The notes under the pieces: model-generated
What the model saw: only the letters and a program-made list of their open reading frames with translations
Database searches by the model: none
Told to the model about the DNA's origin: nothing
Part shown: piece after piece, positions 53,942-63,800 of the stretch
How the letters are laid out: each line of letters begins with the position of its first letter
Numbering within the stretch: the stretch's first letter is position 1
Program-made: the position numbers and the translations under genes
NCBI GenBank assembly: GCA_020633465.1
Contig: JACKDN010000010.1
Location: 230,288 to 294,287, forward strand
Source of the DNA: Myxococcales bacterium
Lineage (GTDB): Bacteria; Myxococcota_A; Bradymonadia; UBA7976; UBA1532
DNA: 64,000 nt
Direction of reading: 5' to 3'

Positions 53942-54008
53942 GCCATCCCCAACCCCCACCCACCCGATGTGGGGTTATCGGACAAAGCGGCGCCGTGTTG
54001 CACGAAAA
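53942..54008. repeat. 67-bp direct repeat, right copy
   Basis: Same orientation as the left copy at 51158 and identical except for one base. It falls between the Uma2 gene start and the 3' end of the phosphoesterase gene. On the - strand both copies lie 75-81 bases upstream of a - strand gene start. That could indicate a shared regulatory element instead of, or in addition to, an island boundary. Confidence 0.92.
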
Positions 54009-54049
54009 CGCACCGGGCGGCCCAGCAGGCGTCTCGCTCGCCCGCCCCG

Positions 54050-55501
54050 TCAGGCCCGCCCCGCCCCCATCTCCAGCACCTGCGGCGCCCGATCCCGCGC
54101 ACACCACCGCATCAGCCGCGGCCGCGTCGCGTCCTGCGACCCCGTAATCACCCCGAACCGCGCGTCGCAGTCGCACGGCTCGCCCCGCGCGTGCATGCGC
54201 TGCCGCGGCAGGTGCTCCCAGCTTCCCGGGTTGAGGAAGTGCGCGCGCCCCAGCCGGCGCAGCACCGGTCGGTGCGTGTGCCCGAAGACCACCACGCGCG
54301 CGCCGGTGAGCCACGCGATGCGGCGCGCCAGGCTGCCGAGCAGCGGGTGCACGTCCTGCACCGGGCGGGCATCGGCGAGGGCGCGCCAGCCGAGCCAGGC
54401 GACGCCCAGGAGGCCCATCGTCGCGAACGCGGCCGTGGACGGAGACAGCAGCGCGAAGGCCGCGACCGTCGCGGTGACGAAGGCCCCCACCAACGCCACG
54501 CGGTCGAGATAGAGCGCCTGCATGTACCGCAGCACGCTGGCGCCGACGTGCGGCAGCCGCAGGTTGTCCAGCGCGAGGATGCGCGCCAACGGCATCCCGA
54601 ACTTGCGGGCGAAGCGGGCCAGGCGCTCCCGACGCCGCAGCTTCTCGGCGCGCATCAGTCGCCGCCGCGCCACCCCGTCACGCAGCGCGTCGATCAGGTA
54701 GCGCGCGAGGAACACCACCGACTGCCACGCCGCCCGCAGCAGCGGCCAGCCCATCATCCGGGCGCCCCAGCGCAGGAAGTCGCCGACCCCCCAGGTGTCG
54801 ACGTCGTGCACCGGGAAGGTGCGCACCCGATTGCAGAAGTAGCGCAGGCCCCAGTGGCCGAAGTTGGGCGCCAGGCGCGACGGCGCCGCAGGATCGACCG
54901 GAATCAGCGGATCGGGGAACGTGGCGTAGGGGTCGAAGCGGTGCCCGTGTTCGATGTAGGCGCGCCCCTCCTCGTAGTAGAACCACGGCGAGAAAGACAC
55001 CTTGGCGGCCACCGCCTCGGGCGCCTTCGAGTGCGCCGCGATGTGCTGCACCAGCCCGTCCCGAACCGTCCGGAAGAACAGATCGGCGTCGTGGTTGCCC
55101 ACGACGAACACCAGCTTGTTGCCCCCGTCGACGAAGCGCGCCAGCGCCCGCAGGCTGCGGCGGTGGAAGCGCGCGATCTGGTCGAGCTTCCACCGCGAGC
55201 GCTCGGCGCTGAGCGCCAGCCCGTGCAGATCCTCGTCCTCGTCGGGCGCCGCCTCCTCGCCTTCGGGGCGCAGATCCATGTGCAGGAAGTCGATCGTGTC
55301 GCCGTTGAGCACCAGCGTCCACGGCGCCGGCCGGCCGTCGTCCCCGGGCAGCGGGTGCGCGCTCCAGTACGCGAGGAAGCGGCTCAGCTCGCGGTCGAGG
55401 CGCGCCACCTGCCGCAGCGCCCGGAACCCGAAGGGCGGCCGGAGCGGTCCACCCAGGTGCAGGTCGCTGACGACCAGCAGGTTCGGTGCGCTTCTTCCCA
55501 T
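54050..55501 (-). CDS. Calcineurin-like metallophosphoesterase with membrane segment
   Basis: Protein of 483 residues. Metal-binding blocks are VVSDLHLGG, LVLNGDTIDFLHM, VVGNHDADL, and a late VVFGHTHRP, together the calcineurin-like set. A hydrophobic, partly helical insert (about residues 320-370) splits the catalytic domain between the GNHD and GHTH blocks and probably ties the enzyme to the membrane. Relatives include LpxH-like UDP-diacylglucosamine hydrolases and other phosphodiesterases, but the size and insert argue against LpxH itself. The substrate is unknown. Confidence 0.85.
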   Translation of the reverse strand: MGRSAPNLLVVSDLHLGGPLRPPFGFRALRQVARLDRELSRFLAYWSAHPLPGDDGRPAPWTLVLNGDTIDFLHMDLRPEGEEAAPDEDEDLHGLALSAERSRWKLDQIARFHRRSLRALARFVDGGNKLVFVVGNHDADLFFRTVRDGLVQHIAAHSKAPEAVAAKVSFSPWFYYEEGRAYIEHGHRFDPYATFPDPLIPVDPAAPSRLAPNFGHWGLRYFCNRVRTFPVHDVDTWGVGDFLRWGARMMGWPLLRAAWQSVVFLARYLIDALRDGVARRRLMRAEKLRRRERLARFARKFGMPLARILALDNLRLPHVGASVLRYMQALYLDRVALVGAFVTATVAAFALLSPSTAAFATMGLLGVAWLGWRALADARPVQDVHPLLGSLARRIAWLTGARVVVFGHTHRPVLRRLGRAHFLNPGSWEHLPRQRMHARGEPCDCDARFGVITGSQDATRPRLMRWCARDRAPQVLEMGAGRA

Positions 55502-55570
55502 GGTCTCAGCCTACGGCGGGTGAGCGGGCGAGATAAAGATGCAGGGTCGGCCGTGGCCGTCGCGGCCGCG

Positions 55571-57662
55571 TCAGGCTCGGCGGCGCCGCCGCCGCCGCAG
55601 CAGCAGCAACACGCCGAGCAACCAGCCGAGCGCGGCCGGATCGTCGTCGGCCGCGCGGCAGTCGCACCCCTCGGCGGGATCGCTCGAGCCTGCCGTGGCA
55701 TCGGCCGCGGGCGCCGCGTCGCGGGTCGGGCCGTCGGCGTCCGCCGCGGTCGCGTCGGTCGGCGGCCGCGCGTCGTCGACCGGCGCCGCGTCGGCCGCCA
55801 GGCGTCGCGCGGCGCGGCCCCGTCCCCGTCGGCTCGACGTCGGGCGTCGCGTCCGCGAGGGCGTCGGGCGTCGTCACGCCCGCGTCGGCGATCGCGTCTC
55901 CGCCGTCCGGCCACGCGTCGGGCGTCGGCGCCGCGTCCGCCACGACGACCGCCATGTCGGGATCGACCACCGCCATGTCCGCGGGCGGGACCGCCATGTC
56001 CGGCACCGGCGGCGGCGCCATGTCGGGCACCGGCGGCGCCATGTCCGGCACCACCGCCATGTCGGGCACCGGCACCGCCATGTCGGGCACCACCACCGCC
56101 ATGTCGGGCACCGGCACCGCCATATCCGGCACCACCGCCATGTCGGGCACCACCACCGCCATGTCGGGCACCACCGCCATGTCGGGCGCCACCGCCATGT
56201 CCGGCACCGGCGGCGCCATGTCCGGCACCGGCGGCGCCATGTCCGGCACCGGCGGCGCCATGTCCGGCACCGGCGGCGCCATGTCCGGCACCGGCGGCGC
56301 CGCGTCGGGCACGCCCATGTCCAGCCGCGGCTCGTCATCCACCCGCGGATCGCTCGAGTCCTCGAGGATCTCCTGCCCGTCGCTGCGCCCGTCCCCGTCG
56401 GTGTCGGCCTCCTCGGGGTTCGTCCCCAGCCGCGCCTCCTCGGTGTCCGGCACCCGATCGCCGTCGGTGTCGATCGGCCGCCACGCGCAGGCGAAGGCCC
56501 CCCCGGGCAGGCCGGGCAGCGATTCGGTCTCGTCGAGGAACGCCGTCACCGGCAGCCCGAAGGGATCGGGCCGCGTCGACACCCGCAGGTACGTGTGTCG
56601 CTGCCGCAGATCGTCCTGGAACTCCAGGTGCGCCCACGCCGGATCGGCCGGCAGGTTCGCGTACAGCCGCAGCCCGTCCCGATCGCCGAAGAGCGCGCTG
56701 CGCAGCCGCTCCCGCGACACCGCCACCAGGCTGCCGTTCGGCCGCACGAAGATGCCATGGCTGCCGCCCACCCACTCGCCGTCGAGCGACTCGGTCGAGA
56801 GCCCGTTCGCCAGATCCTGGGGCACCCGCCCGCGCGTCAGCAGCAGCCCGTCGTCGTTCGTCAGGTTGCGGTAGTTGCGCCCCGCCGTGTCCTGCGCCCG
56901 CACGTTGGCCCCGATGACCCCGTGCGTGATGGCCACCCGCCCGTTGGGCAGCGCGTTCACCTTCGGCCGCATGCCCGTCGCCAGGTTGTTGAACTCGATG
57001 GTCCGCGTCTGCCACCCGTTGGGCGGCGACCACGTCACCCGCAGCCGCCGCCCCTCGACGTGCCGGTGCGCGATCACCAGCCGCCCGGACACCACGGCCG
57101 CGTCGACTTCGACGCCCACCTGCTCGCCCTCGACCGCGTCCACCTGCACCACGGCCCAGGCGTCCTCGCCGGTCCGCTGAGCCACCTTCAACACGTCCCC
57201 GTGGCGGAAGGCCACCGCGGGCGCGTTCTGCCACCACACCAGCGCGCAGAAGTCGCCCGCGCCCACGCCCGCCTGCACGACCTCGCTGGTCCACGTCCCG
57301 TCGGCCCCCCGCGACGCGACGATCAGCCCCGGCTCGCGTGCGTCGTAGGTACAGATGTGCGGCACGCCGTCGAACAGCGCCAGATCGGTGTCGACGACCT
57401 CGTCGGTGCCGATGATGCTGATGCGCCGCTCGGCGACCTCGTCCACCAGCCCGCCGTCGGGCCCGATGCGGGTGTACACCAGATCGCCGCTGATGCGGCG
57501 CACGCGGCTCAGGTGCATGTCGCCCAGCGCGTCGACCTCGAGATCGAGGCCGAAGGCGGCGTCGTTCTCGGGCAGACAGAAGCGCTCGAGGCCCTCTTGG
57601 GCGTGGGCGGGCGCGCCCGCCGCGGCGAGCGCGGCGAGAAACAACAGATTGACTGGGCGCAA
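55571..57662 (-). CDS. MYXO-CTERM surface protein with (PDMA) repeats and apparent frameshifts
   Basis: Exported protein: TTG start preceded by GAGGGGGGACC, signal peptide ending PAHA, a beta-propeller-like domain, then calcium-type Asp repeats of the thrombospondin-3 kind (DTDGDRVPDTEEARLGTNP, DTDGDGRSDGQE). About 22 PDMA-containing tandem units and an Asp/Ala-rich linker follow. The true C-terminus is a MYXO-CTERM signal (Cys-containing DPAEGCDCR, hydrophobic ALGWLLGVLLLL, Arg cluster) read in another frame. Restoring one base in each short run at about 55801 and 55831 joins it to the rest. Otherwise the reading frame runs on to a non-conserved tail. Probably a sorted cell-surface protein. 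Confidence 0.78.
55951..56320. repeat. PDMA coding tandem repeats
   Basis: Codes for the repetitive stalk of the MYXO-CTERM protein on the - strand. It includes five perfect tandem copies of a 21-bp unit beginning ATGTCCGGCACCGG (from 56197 to 56301); the rest are diverged units of 12-24 bases. Perfect copies imply recent expansion or contraction, as in length-variable surface stalks. Confidence 0.9.
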
Positions 57663-57785
57663 GGTCCCCCCTCGGACACCGATCCGCAGGATGCCGAAAC
57701 GGCCCGTTCGAGGAAAGCCTGGAGGGGTAGGTAGAAGCCGCACCCGGCGTCCGGCGCGATCGACGCGCGGCCCCGCACGCGCGCT

Positions 57786-57815
57786 TTGCCTCCGGCCGTC
57801 CGCTCCTGACAGAAT
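57786..57815 (+). promoter_or_regulatory. Putative promoter of the ceramidase-like gene
   Basis: TTGCCT and CAGAAT are separated by 18 bases and the -10 ends 31 bases before the ATG. No other -35/-10 pair stands out in this gap between the two divergent genes. Confidence 0.35.
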
Positions 57816-57846
57816 GGTGCACCTTCGTCTCGACCCGGGGCCGCCG

Positions 57847-60822
57847 ATGCGCCGTCTTCTTCGCCTCGCGCTCTTCTGCGCGCTTCTGCCCACCACCGCC
57901 TGCCTCGTGCCCGACGAGGCCTCCGACCCGAAGCCGGGCAGCGGCCGGCAGCCCGACGTCGGCCCCGAGCCCGACGCCGCGCCGATGGACGACGCCGCGC
58001 CGCCCGCCGACGCCGCGCCGATGGACGACGCCGCGCCGCCCGCCGACGCAGGCGCCGACGCGGCCCCCGCCGACGCCGGCATCCCGCCCGGCGGCGAGGC
58101 CTGCACCTACGCCTTCGAGTGCGCCTACGGCGACTGCCTCGAGGGCGCCTGCGTCAACGAGCGCCCCGACCGCTGCCCCGACGGCGACGACGCCGAGTGC
58201 CCCGAGGGCGAGATCTGCGGCGGCTTCTCCGGCCGCTTCTATTGCTTCCGGCCCTGCGAGAAGGAGGGCACCTGCCCCATCCGCCCGCGCCCCTGCCGGT
58301 CGAACGCCGACTGTCCCGACGGCACCAGCTGCCACGACGCCCTGTGTCGCAACGACTGCGTCACCGACCTCGACTGCCCCGCCGACGGCTACTGCGTCGA
58401 CGGCGGCTGCCTGCGCTACCCCGAAGACCTCTTCCAGGGCGACGCGCCCACCCCCGTCGGCCAGCCCGGCCAGCTGCACGCCGGCGTGTCGGTCGTGCCG
58501 CTCGACTACCCGATGGGCGTCTCGATGGCCGGCTTCGGCGGCCGGCCCGGCCCCCGCACCCCCTACGCCAAGGCCCTCGGCGGCAGCGACCGCGTCTTCG
58601 AGGACATGGACGTGCGCGTCATCGCGGTGTCCACCGACGACGAGTTCCTGATCCTGATGCGCCTGCCCCTGTGCTGGTCGACCGACTACATGCTGGCGCT
58701 GACCGCCCAGAAGCTGCAGGCGCTGACCGTCGACGACGCCCACCCGAACGGCATCAACTTCGACGGCAAGATCATCACCAGCGCCACGCACAGCCACAGC
58801 CAGCCCGGCCGCTACTGGAACCTGGTGCCCGCGACCGGCTTCGGCGTCTTCGGCTACGGCGCCTTCTCGCCCGAGATGGTCGACCGCTACACCACCAGCT
58901 TCGCGCACGCCATCAAGGCGGCGCTCGACGACATGCGCCCCGCCAAGATGGGCTGGGCGATGCTCGACGACTTCGATCCGAACAGCCGCATCCACAGCGA
59001 CCGGCGCGGCGCCAGCCCGCAGTTCCGCGACGACCGCATGCTGGTGCTGCGCGTGGACGACGCCGAGACCGACACGCCCATGGGCGCCATCGTGAACTTC
59101 GCCATCCACGGCACCCACATGGAGGAGACCTGGCTGACCGGCGACGCGCCCGGCGGCATCGAGCGCATCGCCACCGAGCGCCTGTCGGCCAAGGTGGGCG
59201 CGCCCGTGCCGGTGCTGTTCTTCCAGGGCAACGCGGGCGACATCAGCCCGCGCGGCGACGACGGCACGCGCGTCAACTGGGCCAAGATGCAGGCGGTCGG
59301 CCACCGCGCGTGGGCGCCCTTCGAACGCGCCTGGGAGGCCGCCACGCCGCGCAGCGACGTCCGCCTCGAGGTGGTCACGCGGCGCATCCCGGTCAGCTAC
59401 GAGCTGATGGGCTACGACCGCGAGGTGCCCGAGTTCCAGGCGCCCAACGGCCGCCCGCAGGTGTACGGCGCGTTCCAGTGCGTCACCGACGAGCGGCGCC
59501 CCGAGGACGAGCCGTACATGGACGGCATGCTGGGCTGCCGCCTGAACATCCAGTCCTACCTCGGCGCGCCGGTGGTGCAGTTGCAGAAGACCACCCTGAG
59601 CGCCTTCCGCCTGGACGTCTGCCCCACCCGCGGCGCCGACTGCGACACCGGCCCGCTGGTGGTCAACACGCTGCCGGGCGAGTCGACGTCGATCCTGGGC
59701 GTCGCGCTCTCCGACGAGATCGAGGCCGACGCGCGCGCCGCGGGCCTCGACGACCTGCGCGTGATGAACTTCGGCTACAGCCAGGACCACCACCTGTACC
59801 TGCTGACGCCCGAGGACTGGTTCCACGGCGGCTACGAGGCGGCGCAGGGGCTGTGGGGCTGGAAGCTGGGCCGCTACCTCATGGACAACAGCCGCGCGCT
59901 GGCCGGCCAGCTGTTCACCGACGAGAAGGAGGACAACACCACCGGCATCAAGCCGACGTGGTGGCCGGCGCTCGAGGACGACACGGTCGAGCCCACCGAG
60001 ACCGTGGGCGAGCCCGGCGCCGCGGTGATCCAGCCCCCCGCCGCCGCCCCGCGCGGCGCGCTGATCGAGACGCGCTGGACCGGCGGCCACCCGGGCGTCG
60101 ACGTCCCCACGGTGCGCCTCGAGGTGCAGATCGTGAACGGGTGGGCCACCGCCCTGCGCCCGGGCGACTGGCCCTACGATCACGGCGGCTTCGAGAGCCT
60201 GACCCTGTACCACGGCGACTACGCCGCCGATCACACCTGGGGCGCGCGCTGGGAGCTGCCCTTCCAGCTGCCCGCCGGCACCTACCGCCTGGCCGCCGAC
60301 GGCCACGCCTGGAAGGGCGGCGCGAAGATGGCCTACGCCTTCCGCAGCACGTCCTTCGAGGTCACGCCGGCCACGCTGGTGGTGCGCGAGGCGACCGTCG
60401 AGAACGGCCGCGTCGCCTTCAAGGTCAACTACCCCGACGGCCCGTCCAACGACGACGGCGCCACGCCCTTCGACGAGCTCGAGTTCACCGGCCACCTGCT
60501 GCGCTGGGACGGCGAGTTCTCGTTCCCCGATCCCCTGCGCAACTACTCGTTCGTGCTCGGCGGCCCCCTGCCCGACGCCCCGGTGCAGGTGTCTGTGGGC
60601 GACGCCGCGAGCGAGGCCGTCGAGACCGCCCGCGACCAGGTCGCCGTCGATCTCGTCACCGCCCGCCCCGCCGCCGGCGACCCCGTCGTCACCCGCCTCG
60701 AGGGCTGGGTGACCACCCGCGTCGAGCTGGACGCCCCCGCCGAGCCCGGCACGCACACCCTGACGGTGTCGGATCGCTACGGCAACGCGGCCAGCTTCGA
60801 CGTCGAGGTGCCCGCGCCCTGA
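57847..60822 (+). CDS. Neutral-ceramidase-like lipoprotein
   Basis: Predicted surface lipoprotein of 991 residues. After a signal peptide with an imperfect lipobox (TTAC) and an Asp/Pro-rich linker that includes a duplicated PMDDAAPPADA block, Cys-rich segments extend to about 190. A neutral/alkaline ceramidase domain follows: GVSMAGFGGRPG (about 224-235), zinc-site ATHSHSQPG (313-321), FAIHGTHM (418-425) and FQGNAGDISP (459-468), where ceramidases have NxGDxSP with the catalytic Ser. A C-terminal immunoglobulin-like domain ends the protein. It would hydrolyse ceramide to sphingosine and fatty acid outside the cell or in the envelope, acting on own, host or prey lipids. Confidence 0.85.
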   Translation: MRRLLRLALFCALLPTTACLVPDEASDPKPGSGRQPDVGPEPDAAPMDDAAPPADAAPMDDAAPPADAGADAAPADAGIPPGGEACTYAFECAYGDCLEGACVNERPDRCPDGDDAECPEGEICGGFSGRFYCFRPCEKEGTCPIRPRPCRSNADCPDGTSCHDALCRNDCVTDLDCPADGYCVDGGCLRYPEDLFQGDAPTPVGQPGQLHAGVSVVPLDYPMGVSMAGFGGRPGPRTPYAKALGGSDRVFEDMDVRVIAVSTDDEFLILMRLPLCWSTDYMLALTAQKLQALTVDDAHPNGINFDGKIITSATHSHSQPGRYWNLVPATGFGVFGYGAFSPEMVDRYTTSFAHAIKAALDDMRPAKMGWAMLDDFDPNSRIHSDRRGASPQFRDDRMLVLRVDDAETDTPMGAIVNFAIHGTHMEETWLTGDAPGGIERIATERLSAKVGAPVPVLFFQGNAGDISPRGDDGTRVNWAKMQAVGHRAWAPFERAWEAATPRSDVRLEVVTRRIPVSYELMGYDREVPEFQAPNGRPQVYGAFQCVTDERRPEDEPYMDGMLGCRLNIQSYLGAPVVQLQKTTLSAFRLDVCPTRGADCDTGPLVVNTLPGESTSILGVALSDEIEADARAAGLDDLRVMNFGYSQDHHLYLLTPEDWFHGGYEAAQGLWGWKLGRYLMDNSRALAGQLFTDEKEDNTTGIKPTWWPALEDDTVEPTETVGEPGAAVIQPPAAAPRGALIETRWTGGHPGVDVPTVRLEVQIVNGWATALRPGDWPYDHGGFESLTLYHGDYAADHTWGARWELPFQLPAGTYRLAADGHAWKGGAKMAYAFRSTSFEVTPATLVVREATVENGRVAFKVNYPDGPSNDDGATPFDELEFTGHLLRWDGEFSFPDPLRNYSFVLGGPLPDAPVQVSVGDAASEAVETARDQVAVDLVTARPAAGDPVVTRLEGWVTTRVELDAPAEPGTHTLTVSDRYGNAASFDVEVPAP

Positions 60823-60844
60823 CCGGGCGCCGGGCCGCCGCCGG

Positions 60845-63800
60845 TCAGGGCTCGACCGGCGGCTCGTCCGGGCAGTCGTTCGCGGTCGTGATCACGTAGG
60901 TCGTGTCCGCGCCGTCCTCGCTCTCCACCACCAGGTAGTAGGGGCCCAGGTCGGGCGCCTCGAAGCTGACGGTCTCGTCGTCGGTGTCGGTGGCGCTGCG
61001 CGTGATCTCGGTGCCGTCGGGGCCGCGCAGCACGAAGGTCAGGTCGCCGTCGGCGTGGGTGAAGGCCAGGGTGGCGCTGAAGGTGCAGCCGGGCAGGGGC
61101 ACGACGGCGAACCAGTCGGGGTCGCCGCCGCAGGTGACGCCGTCGTGGGCGTCGCCGCCGAGGGCGAAGGCGTCCTCGAGCCGGTCGTTGGGCTCCTCGG
61201 GGTCGTCGGCCGGACAGAGCAGCACCCGCGGGCAGAGGTTGCCGGTGCCCGGCGTCGGCTCGAGGTTGGCCGAGAAGTCTGCCGCGTTGTCGTCGGTGTC
61301 GTCGCCGTTCGCGCAGCGTCCGATGCTGGCGGCGTTGCCCGGGTCGGCGGGCGCGCCGGCCGCGCCCTCGGTGAGGCCCTCGACGACGCCGCCGAAGGTG
61401 ACCGCGTCGAGCACCACGCCGTCGCTGTCGACGATGCGGGCGCCGTCGCCCGGCGCAGCGGTGAGCGGGGCCTCGAGCGCCAGGGTGAGCGCGCCCGCCG
61501 GCACCGCCGCGTCGCCGACCACCAGGAACAGGCCCGGCGCCATGCGATCGACGGCGTCGGCCAGCGCGTAGGTGCCGTAGACCTCGCCGGTGGCCGCCGT
61601 GACCAGCTCGAGCGCGATGCCCGCCAGCGGCTGGTCGGCGTCGCCGGCGTTGAACACCTCGACGAACTGCGCCGGGCCGGCCAGGTCGACCTCGTTGATC
61701 ACCAGGCGACCGGTGGGGCAGACGACGTCGACGTCCAGGCCGTAGCTGTTGGTGTCGCTGAAGAAGCCCTCGACCTTCACATAGTAGGTCTCGACGCCCG
61801 GCAGGTTGGCCACGGCGCTCACCCGCTCCACATCGGCCTGCGTCGTGCTCGAGTCGAGGTTGAAGCCGCCCGCGTCCTGCAGGCGCAGCTGCAGGTCGCC
61901 GTTGGCGTTCAAGAAGCTGATCTGCGCGCTCACCGTGCAGCCGAACTCGGCCTCGACGGCGTAGTAGTCGGCCAGATCGCACAGGGCCGCGTCGACGTGG
62001 GCGCCGGGCTCGAGCGGCGTCGCGGTGCCGATCGCGTCGTTCTCCTCGAGCGGATCGTCGCCGGGGCACTCGAAGCGCGGCGGGCAGGTCACCTGGGCGC
62101 CCAGGGCGTAGACGGTGCCCGCGTCGCCGGTCAGCGCCAGCGCGTAGGCGCCGGCGACCTCGACGGTGGCGTCGAGATCGCTGCCGGTGGCGTCGGGGAC
62201 GCCCGCCTCGACCTCTGCGCCGTTGGCGTCGACCAGCCGCAGCGTCGCGCCCGCGCCCGCGTCGTCGACGCGCGCCTCGACGCGGCAGCCCGCCTCGAGC
62301 AGCAGCCCGAAGTGATCCGGGTCGTCGGCGCACAGGATGCCCGCGTAGGTGGCGCCGGCCTCGAGCGGCGTGGCGTCGCCGACGGTGTCGTCGGGCTCGA
62401 AGCCGTCGTCGGCCGGGCAGGCCAGCGGCGGCGGGCAGGCGAGGTCGTAGGTCAGCGTGTACTCGGGCGAACCCTGGCCCCCGAACAGGAACGCGCGCAC
62501 CGTGTAGGCGCCCGCGGCGGGCAGGGTGACGGCGATGCGCTCCTGGTCCGCCGGCGTGGCGCTGCGGCCCGCCGGGCGTCCGAGGGCGTCGAACAGCTGC
62601 AGGTCGAGGTCGCCGTCCGCGTGACGGAAGTCGGCGGTGACCGTCACTTCGCACGCGGGCGAGGGCGTCGTGAACGTGAAGTAGTCGTCGTCGGCGCCGC
62701 ACAGGCGGGCGTCGACCGGCGTGCCCGGCTGCAACGGCGTGGCGTCGGCGGGCTGGTCGTCGTCCTCGAGGGCGTCGTCGACGCACTCGCCGACCGGCCC
62801 GCAGTCGAGATCGACCTGCAGGCCGTAGGTGTTCTCGGCCCCCTCGAAGCCGTACACCTGCACGGCGTAGCGGCCGGCGGGCAGGCGCTCGGTGATGCGC
62901 TCGTCGTCGGTCTCACTGTCGCTGCTGCCCTGCTCGGCGCCGACCGCGTCGGTCAGCACGATGTCGAGGTCGCCGTCGGCGTGCGTGAAGGTGACGCGCA
63001 CGTCCACGGTGCACACCTCGGGCACGTCGAACGCGAACCAGTCCTCGTCGCCGTCGCAGATGGCGCCCTCGAGCGCCTCGCCCACCTCGATGGCGGTGGC
63101 GGCGTCGGGCGCGTCGTTCTCCTCGAAGATGTCGTCGTCGCACACCGGCGGCGGCGCGCAGTCGATGGTGGCGGCGACGAGGTAGGGCACGGCGCCCAGG
63201 CCCTCGCCCTCGACCACCCGCGCAAAGAGCGGCGCCGCGCCCTCGGTCCGCAGGCGCGCCACCGGGCCGCCCTGATCGGCGCCGTCGGCCGTGGCCAGCG
63301 CCGTGCCGTCGGCGGCGTGGATCGAGACGTCGAGGTCGCCGTCGCGCGTTGCGTACAGGACGCCGACGTCCACCTGGCAGCCCGCCTCGACCTGCCCCAG
63401 CGCGAACCAGTCCTCGTCGGCGCCGCAGATGACGCCCTGGATCGGCTGGTCGGCCAGCGGGCGGGCGTCGTCGACCGTGTCGTCGTCCTCGCCACCGTCG
63501 TCCTCGCAGGTGCAGTCCAGGCGCGCGTTCAGCGTGTAGAGCGCGCCGGCGCCGGCCAGGCCGAAGACGCGCAGGCGGTAGCCGTTGTCGGCGCGCAGGG
63601 GCACCTCGAGGTGCTCGTCGTCGGTGACCGAGTCGGCCACCTCGACGGTGGCGCCGCCGGGGCCGATCAGCGCGAGGTCGAGGTCGCCGTCCAGGTGGCG
63701 GAAGCCCAGGTCGGCCACCAGCCGGCAGCCGGCCTGCGCCGGCGGCACGAACCAGTCCTCGTCGCCGGCGCACAGGATGGCCTCGACGGGCGTGTCGGCG

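Noticed and set aside
51158..54008. Insertion sequence or composite transposon
   Set aside because: The flanking repeats are direct, and no transposase or integrase gene and no terminal inverted repeats are visible between them.
56197..56301. CRISPR-like array of 21-bp units
   Set aside because: The units are directly adjacent, without spacers, and code in frame for a protein stalk.
55954..56874. Gly/Ser/Thr/Met-rich + strand frame (MSGT repeats)
   Set aside because: Translation of the PDMA tandem repeats on the opposite strand; there is no ribosome-binding site and no conservation expected.
56335..60756. 1,473-codon - strand frame across the ceramidase gene
   Set aside because: Antisense shadow of the ceramidase-like gene, which has clear zinc-site motifs in the sense frame.
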